Shown here piece after piece: positions 26,455-33,975 of a stretch of DNA of 44,700 nt. Position 1 is the first letter of the stretch. Every line of letters starts with the position of its first letter. The DNA comes from Pedobacter sp. UBA5917 (GTDB lineage Bacteria; Bacteroidota; Bacteroidia; Sphingobacteriales; Sphingobacteriaceae): contig NZ_DJDT01000259.1 of assembly GCF_002432345.1 (NCBI RefSeq), positions 1 to 44,700 on the forward strand, written 5' to 3'. Below the pieces are notes generated by a model. It had not been told where the DNA came from and did no database searches. It saw only the letters and a list, made by a program, of their open reading frames with translations. A program made the position numbers and the translations under genes.

Positions 26455-26763
26455 ATGGTAGGTTCGCCAGAAAGCTGTAAAAATATCAATGAGATAAGGT
26501 TAGCTATTGATGCTATCGATCTGCAGGTTATTCAATTGATCGGAAAAAGATTTAAATATGTAAAAGCCGCTTCAAAATTTAAAGTAAATGAAGAGGCTGT
26601 TAAAGCACCCGAAAGATTTGAAAACATGCTTTTACAGCGACGTGATTGGGCGGTAGAAGAAGGTTTGAGCCCTGATATTATTGAAAAATTATACAGAGAC
26701 CTGGTAAACTATTTTATCAGTGAGGAAATAAAAAATTGGAATATTGAAAATGGAAACAAATAA
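26455..26763 (+). CDS. PchB/AroQ-type chorismate mutase
   Basis: A 102-residue all-helical AroQ-fold protein between trpE and trpG. From memory it resembles PchB (isochorismate pyruvate lyase) over its whole length: SPESC start, IREAID-like INEIRLAID, KRFKYVKAASKFK, APERFENML, WAVEEGLSPDIIEKLY, and FISEEIKNW. Active-site positions Arg15, Arg32 and Lys43 match PchB Arg14, Arg31 and Lys42, but PchB Gln90 is Glu91 here. Glu at this position is known in yeast chorismate mutase. Its context suggests a chorismate mutase (toward Phe/Tyr) or an accessory of anthranilate synthase; salicylate formation is less likely since no siderophore genes are near. Overlaps trpG by 14 bp. Confidence 0.8.
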   Translation: MVGSPESCKNINEIRLAIDAIDLQVIQLIGKRFKYVKAASKFKVNEEAVKAPERFENMLLQRRDWAVEEGLSPDIIEKLYRDLVNYFISEEIKNWNIENGNK

Positions 26764-27328
26764 TAAAGTGCTGGTTATAGATAACTATGATAGTTTTACC
26801 TATAATCTCGTACACCTAATTAACGAAGTTGGTTATGAAGCCGATGTTTGGAGAAACGACAAGTTCGATTTAGCAGATGTAGATAAATACAACAAAATTT
26901 TGCTCTCTCCTGGGCCGGGTATTCCAGAAGAGGCAGGGTTATTATTGGATGTAATCAGAACTTATGCCCCAACCAAAAGTATTTTTGGAGTATGTTTAGG
27001 CCAGCAGGCCATTGCCGAAGTTTTTGGTGGCACGCTATTAAACCTGGGCAGGCCAATGCACGGAATTGCCACACCTGTAACGGTTGTAGATGGTGATGAA
27101 CCATTGTTCTGGGAATGCCCGCAAACCATAAATGTTGGCCGTTACCACAGTTGGGTGGTGAGTAAGGATAACTTTCCATCTTGTTTAAAAATCACGGCAA
27201 GAGATCACAAAAGTGAGATTATGGCGTTAAGACATGAAACATTGGATGTGCGTGGTGTGCAATTTCATCCCGAAAGTGTACTTACCGAGTATGGCAAACA
27301 GATGATGGAGAATTGGTTAACTGCTTAA
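26750..27328 (+). CDS. trpG: Anthranilate synthase component II (glutamine amidotransferase)
   Basis: Supplies ammonia from glutamine to TrpE; the same protein may serve PabB in folate synthesis. The ATG at 26750 gives 192 residues (METNNKVLVIDNYDSFTYNL); an in-frame TTG at 26744 is less likely. Class I amidotransferase motifs: SPGPGIPEEAG (53-63, oxyanion region), GVCLGQQAIAE with nucleophile Cys82, and VQFHPESVLTE with His173 and Glu175 of the triad. It overlaps the chorismate mutase gene, implying translational coupling. trpD, which usually follows, is missing; a 213-bp repeat-filled gap leads to trpC. Confidence 0.95.
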   Translation: METNNKVLVIDNYDSFTYNLVHLINEVGYEADVWRNDKFDLADVDKYNKILLSPGPGIPEEAGLLLDVIRTYAPTKSIFGVCLGQQAIAEVFGGTLLNLGRPMHGIATPVTVVDGDEPLFWECPQTINVGRYHSWVVSKDNFPSCLKITARDHKSEIMALRHETLDVRGVQFHPESVLTEYGKQMMENWLTA

Positions 27329-27339
27329 GAATTATCCTG

Positions 27340-27378
27340 CCAGTCGTCATCCCGAACTTGATTCAGGATGACGACTGG
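27340..27378. repeat. Perfect 13-bp hairpin between trpG and trpC
   Basis: CCAGTCGTCATCC (27340-27352) pairs with GGATGACGACTGG (27366-27378) around a 13-nt loop reading CGAACTTGATTCA. The CGTCAT/ATGACG ends relate it to repeat family A. No T tract follows, so it need not stop transcription into trpC. Confidence 0.7.
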
Positions 27379-27431
27379 AATTAATTAAATTTTAGACGAG
27401 GGTATATCATAAAGCTTTTTTCTAAAAATTT

Positions 27432-27501
27432 TGTCACGTTGAGCCTGTCGAAACGTCTAGCAAAGAGTTAATAAAGGTCCTTCGACGAGCTCAGGATGAC
27501 A
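27432..27501. repeat. Repeat family E element between trpG and trpC
   Basis: TGTCACGTTGAGCCTGTCGA ... CCTTCGACGAGCTCAGGATGACA, with complementary ends (GTCGA / TCGAC and GAGC / GCTC). Half copies of this word set occur at about 31725-31750, 35001-35027 and 8885-8897. Confidence 0.65.
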
Positions 27502-27541
27502 ATTCTGCATTTATTACGCATCCTGATAACAGATTGATATA

Positions 27542-28324
27542 ATGAACATATTAGATAAAATCGTATTACGTAAAAAAGAAGAAATCGCTGCCGCAAAAGC
27601 CTTGGTTTCTATACAGGATTTAGAAAATTCGGTACACTTTAAAAGAACACCTTATGTTTTTAAAGAGTTCTTATTGGCAGGAGATCGTACCGGTATTATT
27701 GCCGAGTTCAAACGCCGCTCGCCTTCAAAAGGTTTAATTAACGGCATTGCCGATGTTGCTGAAGTTACGCAAGCCTACAATGCTGCAGGTGCTTCAGCAC
27801 TTTCGGTATTGACTGATGTAGATTTCTTTGGAGGTAAAACCGATGATATTCTGGCTGCAAGGGCTGCAAACGATATCCCGATCCTGAGAAAAGATTTTAT
27901 GATCGACGAGTATCAGATCCTGGAAGCGAAAGCTTGGGGTGCCGATATCATTTTGTTGATCGCCTCGATATTAACACCGCAGCAGATCAACGATTTTGGG
28001 AAATTTGCAAAAGATTTAGGTTTAAACGTGCTTTTAGAAGTGCATAACCTCGAAGAACTGGAGCGGAGCATCTGCCCCAACCTCGATGCCATTGGGGTAA
28101 ATAACAGAAACCTGGCCGATTTTACAGTTGATATCCAAACCTCCTTCGATCTGGTAAATAAAATCCCTGATGAGTTTTTAAAAATCTCAGAAAGTGCGAT
28201 CAGCAATCCACAAACCATTAAGGAATTAAAAAACGCTGGTTTTAACGGATTTCTGATCGGCGAAAACTTTATGAAGATGGATAACCCGGGAGCTTCTATT
28301 AAGGAATTTGTAGCGCAGATTTAG
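27542..28324 (+). CDS. trpC: Indole-3-glycerol-phosphate synthase
   Basis: Closes the indole ring from carboxyphenylaminodeoxyribulose phosphate in tryptophan synthesis. The 260-residue single-domain TIM barrel (not fused to TrpF) shows AEFKRRSPSKG (catalytic Lys), VLTDVDFFGG, LRKDFMIDEYQI (second catalytic Lys), LEVHNLEEL, IGVNNRNLADF, ISESAISNP and FLIGENFM, covering the successive barrel strands. It ends in a strong hairpin (28332-28364) and is followed by hflX, so the operon closes here without trpD, trpF, trpB or trpA. Confidence 0.95.
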   Translation: MNILDKIVLRKKEEIAAAKALVSIQDLENSVHFKRTPYVFKEFLLAGDRTGIIAEFKRRSPSKGLINGIADVAEVTQAYNAAGASALSVLTDVDFFGGKTDDILAARAANDIPILRKDFMIDEYQILEAKAWGADIILLIASILTPQQINDFGKFAKDLGLNVLLEVHNLEELERSICPNLDAIGVNNRNLADFTVDIQTSFDLVNKIPDEFLKISESAISNPQTIKELKNAGFNGFLIGENFMKMDNPGASIKEFVAQI

Positions 28325-28331
28325 CCTTATA

Positions 28332-28364
28332 AAACCTTATAGGTCTTTGAGACCTATAAGGTTT
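28332..28364. terminator. Perfect 14-bp hairpin between trpC and hflX
   Basis: AAACCTTATAGGTC (28332-28345) pairs with GACCTATAAGGTTT (28351-28364), 5-nt loop, eight bases after the trpC stop. The T run is short (GTTTGG), so termination may be partial. The right arm overlaps a TTTG that could act as the -33 box of hflX. Confidence 0.6.
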
Positions 28365-28389
28365 GGCAAAAACTGGTTCGCAAATTTCG

Positions 28390-28397
28390 TATCTTTG
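28390..28397 (+). promoter_or_regulatory. hflX -7 promoter element
   Basis: TATCTTTG is an exact TAnnTTTG match, putting the start near 28404 and leaving a 5' leader of only about four bases. TTTG at 28362-28365 lies 24 bp upstream. Confidence 0.55.
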
Positions 28398-28407
28398 TAG
28401 CAATTAC

Positions 28408-29598
28408 ATGGGAAAACAAAAATTTTATGATACTGCCGTTGTGCAGGAGCGGGCAATTTTAGTTGGTGTGGTTACACCTGGCGAAAAAGAAGCCCAAACA
28501 AAAGAATATTTAGATGAGCTGGCCTTTTTGGTTGATACAGCTGGTGGGAAGGTTGAAAAGGTTTTTACACAGAAAATGTTAAAACCTGAGCGTGCCACAT
28601 TTGTGGGTACAGGTAAGCTCGAAGAAATAAAAGCTTATGTGAAATCGGAAGAGATTGATGTGGTTGTTTTTGATGATGAATTATCACCATCGCAACTGCG
28701 CAATATCGATCGCGAACTTGGTGTTAAAGTGCTGGATAGAAGTAACCTGATCCTCGATATTTTTGCCAACAGGGCCCAAACAGCACAGGCAAAAACACAG
28801 GTAGAGCTGGCACAGTTACAATATGTTTTGCCACGCTTAACGGGTATGTGGACGCACTTGGAACGCCAAAAAGGTGGTATCGGGATGCGTGGTCCAGGTG
28901 AAACCCAGATCGAGAGTGACAGACGTATTATTTTAAATAAAATTTCGCTGTTAAAAGAGCGTTTAAGAAATATCGACCGTCAGAACGAAACGCAGCGTAA
29001 AAACCGCGGACAATTGATACGTGTAGCTTTGGTTGGATATACCAACGTGGGTAAATCGACCATTATGAACATGCTTTCCAAATCGGAAGTATTTGCAGAG
29101 AACAAGCTGTTTGCAACCTTGGATACGACTGTACGCAAAGTAGTGATCGAAAATTTACCTTTCCTGCTTTCTGATACCGTTGGATTTATCCGCAAACTGC
29201 CACACCATTTGGTAGAGTGTTTTAAATCTACTTTAGATGAGGTGCGCGAGGCCGATTTATTGATCCACGTGGTAGATGTTTCGCATCCGAACTTTGAAGA
29301 CCAGATCAACACGGTTAACGAAACATTGAAAGACTTAGGTGCCATTGATAAAGACATGATTTTGGTTTTTAACAAAATTGACGCTTACGTATCGCCAGAA
29401 GTTGACAATGAAGACGACGATGGAAAGCTGACATTGGAAGATTTCAAAAAAAGCTGGATGAGTCATGATAAAGTACCTGTACTGTTTATCTCGGCTACAC
29501 AGAAAGAAAACCTTGAAGAGTTTAAAACATTATTGTACGATAAGGTAAAAGCTGCGCATGTAGCGAGGTACCCGTATGATAGTAATCTTTTGTATTAG
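28408..29598 (+). CDS. hflX: HflX GTPase, ribosome-splitting factor
   Basis: Binds stalled 70S ribosomes and splits them during stress, using GTP. The ATG at 28408 (396 residues, MGKQKFYDTAVVQERAILVGV) agrees with the promoter position; an upstream ATG at 28363 lies in the trpC-hflX hairpin and is rejected. The N-terminal HflX domain includes FVGTGKLEEIK and FDDELSPSQLRNI, then GGIGMRGPGETQIESDRR of the linker. The G domain has GYTNVGKS (210-217), DTVGFIRKLPHHLVECFKSTLDE, NKID and SAT. Complete and normal. Confidence 0.95.
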   Translation: MGKQKFYDTAVVQERAILVGVVTPGEKEAQTKEYLDELAFLVDTAGGKVEKVFTQKMLKPERATFVGTGKLEEIKAYVKSEEIDVVVFDDELSPSQLRNIDRELGVKVLDRSNLILDIFANRAQTAQAKTQVELAQLQYVLPRLTGMWTHLERQKGGIGMRGPGETQIESDRRIILNKISLLKERLRNIDRQNETQRKNRGQLIRVALVGYTNVGKSTIMNMLSKSEVFAENKLFATLDTTVRKVVIENLPFLLSDTVGFIRKLPHHLVECFKSTLDEVREADLLIHVVDVSHPNFEDQINTVNETLKDLGAIDKDMILVFNKIDAYVSPEVDNEDDDGKLTLEDFKKSWMSHDKVPVLFISATQKENLEEFKTLLYDKVKAAHVARYPYDSNLLY

Positions 29599-30003
29599 AA
29601 AAAAATCCACAATTGTTTGGAGCAAACCTTAAAATTTTTAAGTTTTTTAAGCCAGGTTCGATTGACAATGTGCCTTTAAGGTATTTTTAATATAGAATCG
29701 TCATGCTGAATTTATTTCAGCATCTTTCTTGCAAAATAGACCCTGAAATGAATTCAGGGTGACGATCGCGTTAGAATTAAAGTTAAAATGGTCACTATGG
29801 ATAAATATTAAACTAACTTAGATCTTAAGATTTCAAAATTTTTTACATTTTTAGCATATAATATCTATCCCATTTGTGATCTTTAGATAGATTATGGTCT
29901 GATAATTGACACCGGGTTATAGATAATTTTAACTTTACCAAATAGGAATTACCGGCTCTTGGGCCAGATAATTGATTATTGGTAATTGATAATTATAAAC
30001 ATT
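29599..30003. repeat. Gap with repeat family A copy A3 upstream of rbfA
   Basis: Copy A3 (29699-29764) is family A in inverted order: CGTCATGCTGAATTTATTTCAGCA, then CCCTGAAATGAATTCAGGGTGACG. It has no mini-hairpin insertion. The 3' part (about 29965-30000) is a simple GATAATTGATTATTGGTAAT-like stretch just before rbfA. No gene seen. Confidence 0.65.
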
Positions 30004-30381
30004 ATGGAAAGTAAACGTCAGCAGAAATTTGCAGGAGTATTACAAGAGGAGTTGGCACAGGTTTTTCAGCGCGAGGGTGCTGCATTTTTGCCAAATACAT
30101 TGGTAACCATTACCCGCGTTAGGGTTTCGCCCGATCTGGCCGTAGCCAAGGTTTACCTAAGCTTTTTAAATACCAATAATACCACGCTCTCTATCAATAC
30201 TGTTAATGCACATGCAGGTGAGATCAGGTATAAACTGGGCAGCCGTATCCGCCATCAGGTAAGGGTGGTGCCCGAACTTACTTTCTTTGTTGATGATACC
30301 AATGAGTATGTAGAGCGCATGGACCATCTTTTCGATAAGATTGCAAAAGAACCCAGACAGAAAGACGAAGACAGCGAATAA
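30004..30381 (+). CDS. rbfA: Ribosome-binding factor A
   Basis: Assists maturation of 16S rRNA and 30S subunits, notably in the cold. The ATG at 30004 yields 125 residues; in-frame upstream codons (29986) lie in AT-rich repeat sequence. Begins MESKRQQKFAGVLQEELAQVFQ (helix 1) with LVTITRVRVSPDLAVAKVYLSF (beta strands with the V.VSPDL.AKVY pattern), IRYKLGSRIRHQVRVVPELTFFVDD and a short charged tail: a complete type II KH-like domain. The next gene starts 6 bp later. Confidence 0.93.
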   Translation: MESKRQQKFAGVLQEELAQVFQREGAAFLPNTLVTITRVRVSPDLAVAKVYLSFLNTNNTTLSINTVNAHAGEIRYKLGSRIRHQVRVVPELTFFVDDTNEYVERMDHLFDKIAKEPRQKDEDSE

Positions 30382-30387
30382 TTTTTT

Positions 30388-31017
30388 GTGAGGAAACTAA
30401 GGGAACCCGTTAATTTCTTCACCCATTTTATTCCGGCATTGATTGCAATTCCGGCAGGATATGTTTTGCTCCAGAAATGCCATACGCCAATTGAATTTAC
30501 TGCTGCCTGGATTTATAGTATAGGCACATTTATCCTGTTCGGGGTAAGTGCTATGTACCATGGTTATCCGGCTACCGAATATGGCGTACGCTTTTGGCAG
30601 AAATTTGATCACTGCTGCATTTACCTTATGATTGCCGGATCGTACACGCCAACAGCTTTATTGGTTTTTGATGGCTGGCTGCGTTGGAGTTTGTTTGCCA
30701 TTGTATGGGTTATTGCCATTGTGGGCTGTCTGCTCAAAATATTTAACCGGTTAAAAAGTACAGCCATATCTTTGGCCATCTATATTTTAATGGGTTGTTT
30801 AATTGTGCCTTTATTACAGAAAATGCTGGGAACTTTGCCCATTGGTGCTATTTTTTGGCTACTATTGGGAGGCGTTTTTTACATCGGCGGAACCTATTAT
30901 TATGCGAAGGATAAACAGCTATACAGGTGGATGCACAGCCATGAGTTATGGCACCTATTTGTAATCGGCGGTGCCCTGTCACACTATATTTATAACTTCG
31001 TTTATATCTTTAAATAA
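30388..31017 (+). CDS. Hemolysin III / TrhA-type membrane protein
   Basis: A 209-residue seven-helix PAQR-like membrane protein. The GTG at 30388 is the start (MRKLREPVNFFTHFIPALIA), 6 bp after rbfA. Family motifs: NFFTHFIPAL, SAMYHG, FDHCCIYLMIAGSYTPTAL (conserved His/Asp cluster), and the C-terminal HSHELWHLFVIGGALSHY whose histidines form the predicted zinc site. Despite the name, bacterial members are linked to membrane-fluidity homeostasis. Likely cotranscribed with rbfA and the M23 peptidase gene. Confidence 0.9.
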   Translation: MRKLREPVNFFTHFIPALIAIPAGYVLLQKCHTPIEFTAAWIYSIGTFILFGVSAMYHGYPATEYGVRFWQKFDHCCIYLMIAGSYTPTALLVFDGWLRWSLFAIVWVIAIVGCLLKIFNRLKSTAISLAIYILMGCLIVPLLQKMLGTLPIGAIFWLLLGGVFYIGGTYYYAKDKQLYRWMHSHELWHLFVIGGALSHYIYNFVYIFK

Positions 31018-31022
31018 AACAG

Positions 31023-31709
31023 ATGCAAACTTTCAAAGAGGGTATCTTATCAAATATCTCGTTGATTCAAAAAGTTGTCGATTTTGATATAAAACAGGAT
31101 CGGCTTTTACCTTTGGATTTTACGGCAGCCAATATCGAATTAACAAACGAAATTTTGGATGATACCGATCTGTTTTCCGATTGGGTAACCAAAAAACTTT
31201 CAGCAAACAGTGCCCGTTACGGAATTGGAGGATACAACGAGCACCGCACCATCTATTCGCGAAGCGCACATTTTGATACCGGAGAAGAACCCCGCAGGTT
31301 ACATTTAGGTGTAGATATCTGGGGACCGGCTGGAACACCGATCTATAATTTTTTAGATGCTACTGTACAAAGTTTTGCCTACAACAACAATCTTGGCGAT
31401 TACGGTGCTACTATTATTTTGGCTTATGAAATAGACGGCTTTAAATTTAATGCCTTGTATGGGCATTTAAGTTTAGCCTCATTAAATGGACTGGAAGAAG
31501 GTAAATTTATCCCTGCGGGAACTAAAATTGCCGAACTGGGTGCAAAAGAAGAAAACGGATCGTGGCCACCACACCTACACTTTCAGTTGATTAATGATAT
31601 GGGTGGTTTAAAAGGTGATTATCCGGGTGTTTGCAGGTTTAGTGAAAGGGAAAAATATTTAGCCAATTGCCCCGATCCGGATTTAATTTTGAAGGCTACT
31701 TTTTCTTAA
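31023..31709 (+). CDS. M23-family zinc metallopeptidase without visible signal peptide
   Basis: A 228-residue protein. The LytM core is present: HLGVDIWGPAGTPI gives zinc ligands His94 and Asp98, ALYGHLS gives His148, and PPHLHFQL gives His184 and His186, the complete set for a lysostaphin-type DD-endopeptidase. The N-terminus (MQTFKEGILSNISLIQKVVDF) is polar and lacks a signal peptide or lipobox, so export is unexplained. It may act in the cytoplasm or leave by another route. Starts 5 bp after the hemolysin III-type gene. Confidence 0.85.
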   Translation: MQTFKEGILSNISLIQKVVDFDIKQDRLLPLDFTAANIELTNEILDDTDLFSDWVTKKLSANSARYGIGGYNEHRTIYSRSAHFDTGEEPRRLHLGVDIWGPAGTPIYNFLDATVQSFAYNNNLGDYGATIILAYEIDGFKFNALYGHLSLASLNGLEEGKFIPAGTKIAELGAKEENGSWPPHLHFQLINDMGGLKGDYPGVCRFSEREKYLANCPDPDLILKATFS

Positions 31710-32010
31710 TTTTTAACCACAAAGATCCTTCGACTCCGCTCAGGATGACAAACCGCCAGAGCTTATCTGTGTTTCCGTGCCTCCGTGGCAAAATTTTTAA
31801 CCATCGAGAGCGCAGAGAAAAACTCAGAGGTCACAGAAAAGTTTTGATTCTGGTCGTCTTACTTACTGAATATTCGGGATCAGCATCTTTCCTGCCCAAA
31901 AGACCCTGAAATAAATTCAGGGTGACGATGTTAGCTTAAAGACGCTGCATTCAATGCGTTGCATGCGCTTTAGTCTTTATGCTTTCAGCTTTTTTTAGTA
32001 AATTAGTACA
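31710..32010. repeat. Repeat-filled gap (families E, D and A)
   Basis: A family E half (ATCCTTCGACTCCGCTCAGG, about 31726-31745) is followed by a minus-strand family D copy (TTTGCCACGG...GGAAACACAG read on the minus strand, about 31762-31800), then an ACCATCGAGAGCGCAGAG segment, then family A copy A5 (31868-31927). A5 carries most of the palindrome TCCCGAATATTCGGGA at its left end. A plus-strand ORF here (31667-31909) is not a gene. Confidence 0.6.
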
Positions 32011-32664
32011 ATGAAAAAGCTGTTCACCATTTGTTTACTTTTCTGTTGTTCGCTGGCCATGGCTCAGGTGCAGTTTAAATCGGGTAAGAGCGGCTTTATC
32101 AATTTCTTAAGGGAAAACACCATCTATCCGCAGTTTTCGAAGGATAATTGCATCCAGGGAACGGTAAATGTAAGCTTTAAAATTAATCAGCAGGGAAAAG
32201 TCTATTTTTCAAAAATTAGCAAAGGAATACTGTCCGATCTTGATCAGGAAGCCTTGCGTTTAGTCCGGTTAAGCAGTGGCAAATGGCAGGTTCCGACCGG
32301 TTACGATACTACTGTTTCTATCGTGGCTCCCGTAAATTTTGTGCTTTCGGGATACAATTGCGAGGGTAAAACAAATCAGGATATCCAGGATGCCATCCGG
32401 AGTTATTTGGCTGAGGAAGGTTTAACCAATTCGGTAATCAATTTCTATAAAAATATCGATCAGGCAAAGCCCGGGCAGGAAGTTCAGATCATTGGCATTA
32501 AAAACCAATTGGGCATTGATGATGAATACCTGGACGACAGGATAAAAATGGGCCTAAAAAAGATAAAACAGGGCGATAAACAGGGTGCCTGCGAAGATTT
32601 TAACTTTGTTAAATATATGGGGAGTAAAAAGGCAGACGATTATTTAGCAAAGTATTGTAAGTAA
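32011..32664 (+). CDS. Secreted protein with TonB C-terminal-like domain
   Basis: A 217-residue protein with a signal peptide (MKKLFTICLLFCCSLAMAQ). Residues about 25-110 match the TonB C-terminal pattern: NTIYPQ..KDNCIQGTVNVSFKINQQGKVYFSKISKGILSDLDQEALRLV. The Pro-rich spacer and N-terminal membrane anchor of true TonB are absent, so it cannot energise receptors by itself. The second half (about 110-217) is not recognised; it contains KIKQGDKQGACEDFNFVKYMGSKKADDYLAKYC, similar to a tetratricopeptide-like helix pair with cysteines. Followed at once by a membrane-protein gene. Confidence 0.75.
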   Translation: MKKLFTICLLFCCSLAMAQVQFKSGKSGFINFLRENTIYPQFSKDNCIQGTVNVSFKINQQGKVYFSKISKGILSDLDQEALRLVRLSSGKWQVPTGYDTTVSIVAPVNFVLSGYNCEGKTNQDIQDAIRSYLAEEGLTNSVINFYKNIDQAKPGQEVQIIGIKNQLGIDDEYLDDRIKMGLKKIKQGDKQGACEDFNFVKYMGSKKADDYLAKYCK

Positions 32665-33057
32665 ATGAAGAACACCACCCGATTTTTTGCCTTACTGGAT
32701 ATCATCAGCATTGTTTTACTGGCCAAACAGTTTTGGCAGATCATTACGCATTTAAACGAAATCCCCGATCAGGCACTCTCGCAGGCTAAAGTGATTTTAC
32801 TATTGCCTTTATTTGTGTCGCTTTTTATTTCGGCAATCGGTTTAATCTTATTTAAAAAATTTGGTTTTATTGCCTATTATATCCAGTTTCCGTTCCGTTT
32901 GGTGGTATGGGTGTTTTCGATCGGTTTTATTACTTATCTGCCAGAAATCTTGAGCCTTGGCGACCGCTGGTTCGATATTCTCTTCCGTGTATGTTTCATT
33001 GCTGAATTTTTCAGGTTGTATTTTACCATTAAAATCCACCGCGAAGCACTCGGTTAA
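32665..33057 (+). CDS. Four-helix membrane protein of unknown function
   Basis: A 130-residue protein whose ATG directly follows the previous stop. Hydrophobic segments lie at about 9-23, 44-64, 68-92 and 96-118. I recognise no family. Its position suggests cotranscription with the TonB-like gene. Its end overlaps the convergent lipid kinase gene by 4 bp. Confidence 0.65.
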   Translation: MKNTTRFFALLDIISIVLLAKQFWQIITHLNEIPDQALSQAKVILLLPLFVSLFISAIGLILFKKFGFIAYYIQFPFRLVVWVFSIGFITYLPEILSLGDRWFDILFRVCFIAEFFRLYFTIKIHREALG

Positions 33058-33917
33058 ATCTTTGGTAAGATTACGGTTATTGCTGCAGGTAAAATTTTCG
33101 CTTCAACCGTATTTACCCTGCCGATATATTCGCCATCAACCTGGAAATGCGCTTTATGTTTTGAAGAAATTTTTACCTCTGCCGTTTGGAAAACTTCAAT
33201 TTTCTTGGGGTTAAATGGCAGTTTGGTTATCCATATCTTTAAAATTTCGAGGTAGGAATAATCTTTTACCAGTATTACTTCAAAAAGTCCGTCATCCAGT
33301 TTTCCATCGGGATTGATTTTTAATCCGGAGCCATACATCGTTGCATTGGCAATGGCTACCATGGCCGCTTTAGAGGTAATGGTTTCACCTTTAAGTTTCA
33401 ACTGCACTTCCATCCGGCGGTGGTTCCACAGGGCGTGCCAGGTCGCTTTTGCGTAGCCCCACATGCCGCGTTCGGGCAGGGTATCAAATTTCTTCACCAG
33501 ATAAGCATTAAAGCCTAAATCGGATAAATGGATGCAGATTTCATCATTTAGTTTAACCACATGTATTTTCTGCAGACGGCCTTCTTCCAAAAGTTCCAAA
33601 GCCTGTTCAATATCGGTAGGAACACCCAATTCTTTAGCCATTCCATTGGCCGAACCTGCAGGGATAATCCCGATCGGTGTTTCAGTATCCAACAAACACT
33701 CGGCAACCAGTTTTAAAGTGCCATCGCCACCAACAGCCACTACCCTATCCGCCTTTGAGCTGGTAATTTTTGCTTTTATTTTATCCAATGAACAATCTTT
33801 GGGCAGTTCGAAAAGATCGACTTCGGTATTTTTCGCGTCGAAATGTCCAGAAATTACTTCCTTTAAGTTTATATCGTGACTGCCAGAGCCCGGATTGATG
33901 ATGAACAGTAATTTCAT
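33054..33917 (-). CDS. Diacylglycerol kinase-family (YegS/DgkB-like) lipid kinase
   Basis: A 287-residue soluble kinase that phosphorylates a lipid or lipid-like alcohol with ATP. The catalytic domain shows NPGSGS (8-13), the nucleotide-binding loop VAVGGDGTLKLV (60-71), IPAGSANGMAKELG, and KINPDGKLDDGLFEVIL in the C-terminal beta domain. This is the LCB5/DAGK_cat family. Divergent (58 bp) from the App1-like phosphatase gene, which may be functionally opposed: one adds and one removes phosphate from lipids. Which lipid is unknown. Confidence 0.88.
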   Translation of the reverse strand: MKLLFIINPGSGSHDINLKEVISGHFDAKNTEVDLFELPKDCSLDKIKAKITSSKADRVVAVGGDGTLKLVAECLLDTETPIGIIPAGSANGMAKELGVPTDIEQALELLEEGRLQKIHVVKLNDEICIHLSDLGFNAYLVKKFDTLPERGMWGYAKATWHALWNHRRMEVQLKLKGETITSKAAMVAIANATMYGSGLKINPDGKLDDGLFEVILVKDYSYLEILKIWITKLPFNPKKIEVFQTAEVKISSKHKAHFQVDGEYIGRVNTVEAKILPAAITVILPKI

Positions 33918-33975
33918 TTTGCTTACCTGATGTTTACCTCACAAACAACTTTTAATAAACTCTGTTTTAATAACA

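Noticed and set aside
26455..26763. Salicylate-siderophore gene (pchB proper)
   Set aside because: No isochorismate synthase or siderophore genes nearby; the tryptophan operon context and Glu91 favour a chorismate mutase.
31667..31909. 80-codon ORF after the M23 peptidase gene
   Set aside because: Composed of three different repeat families.
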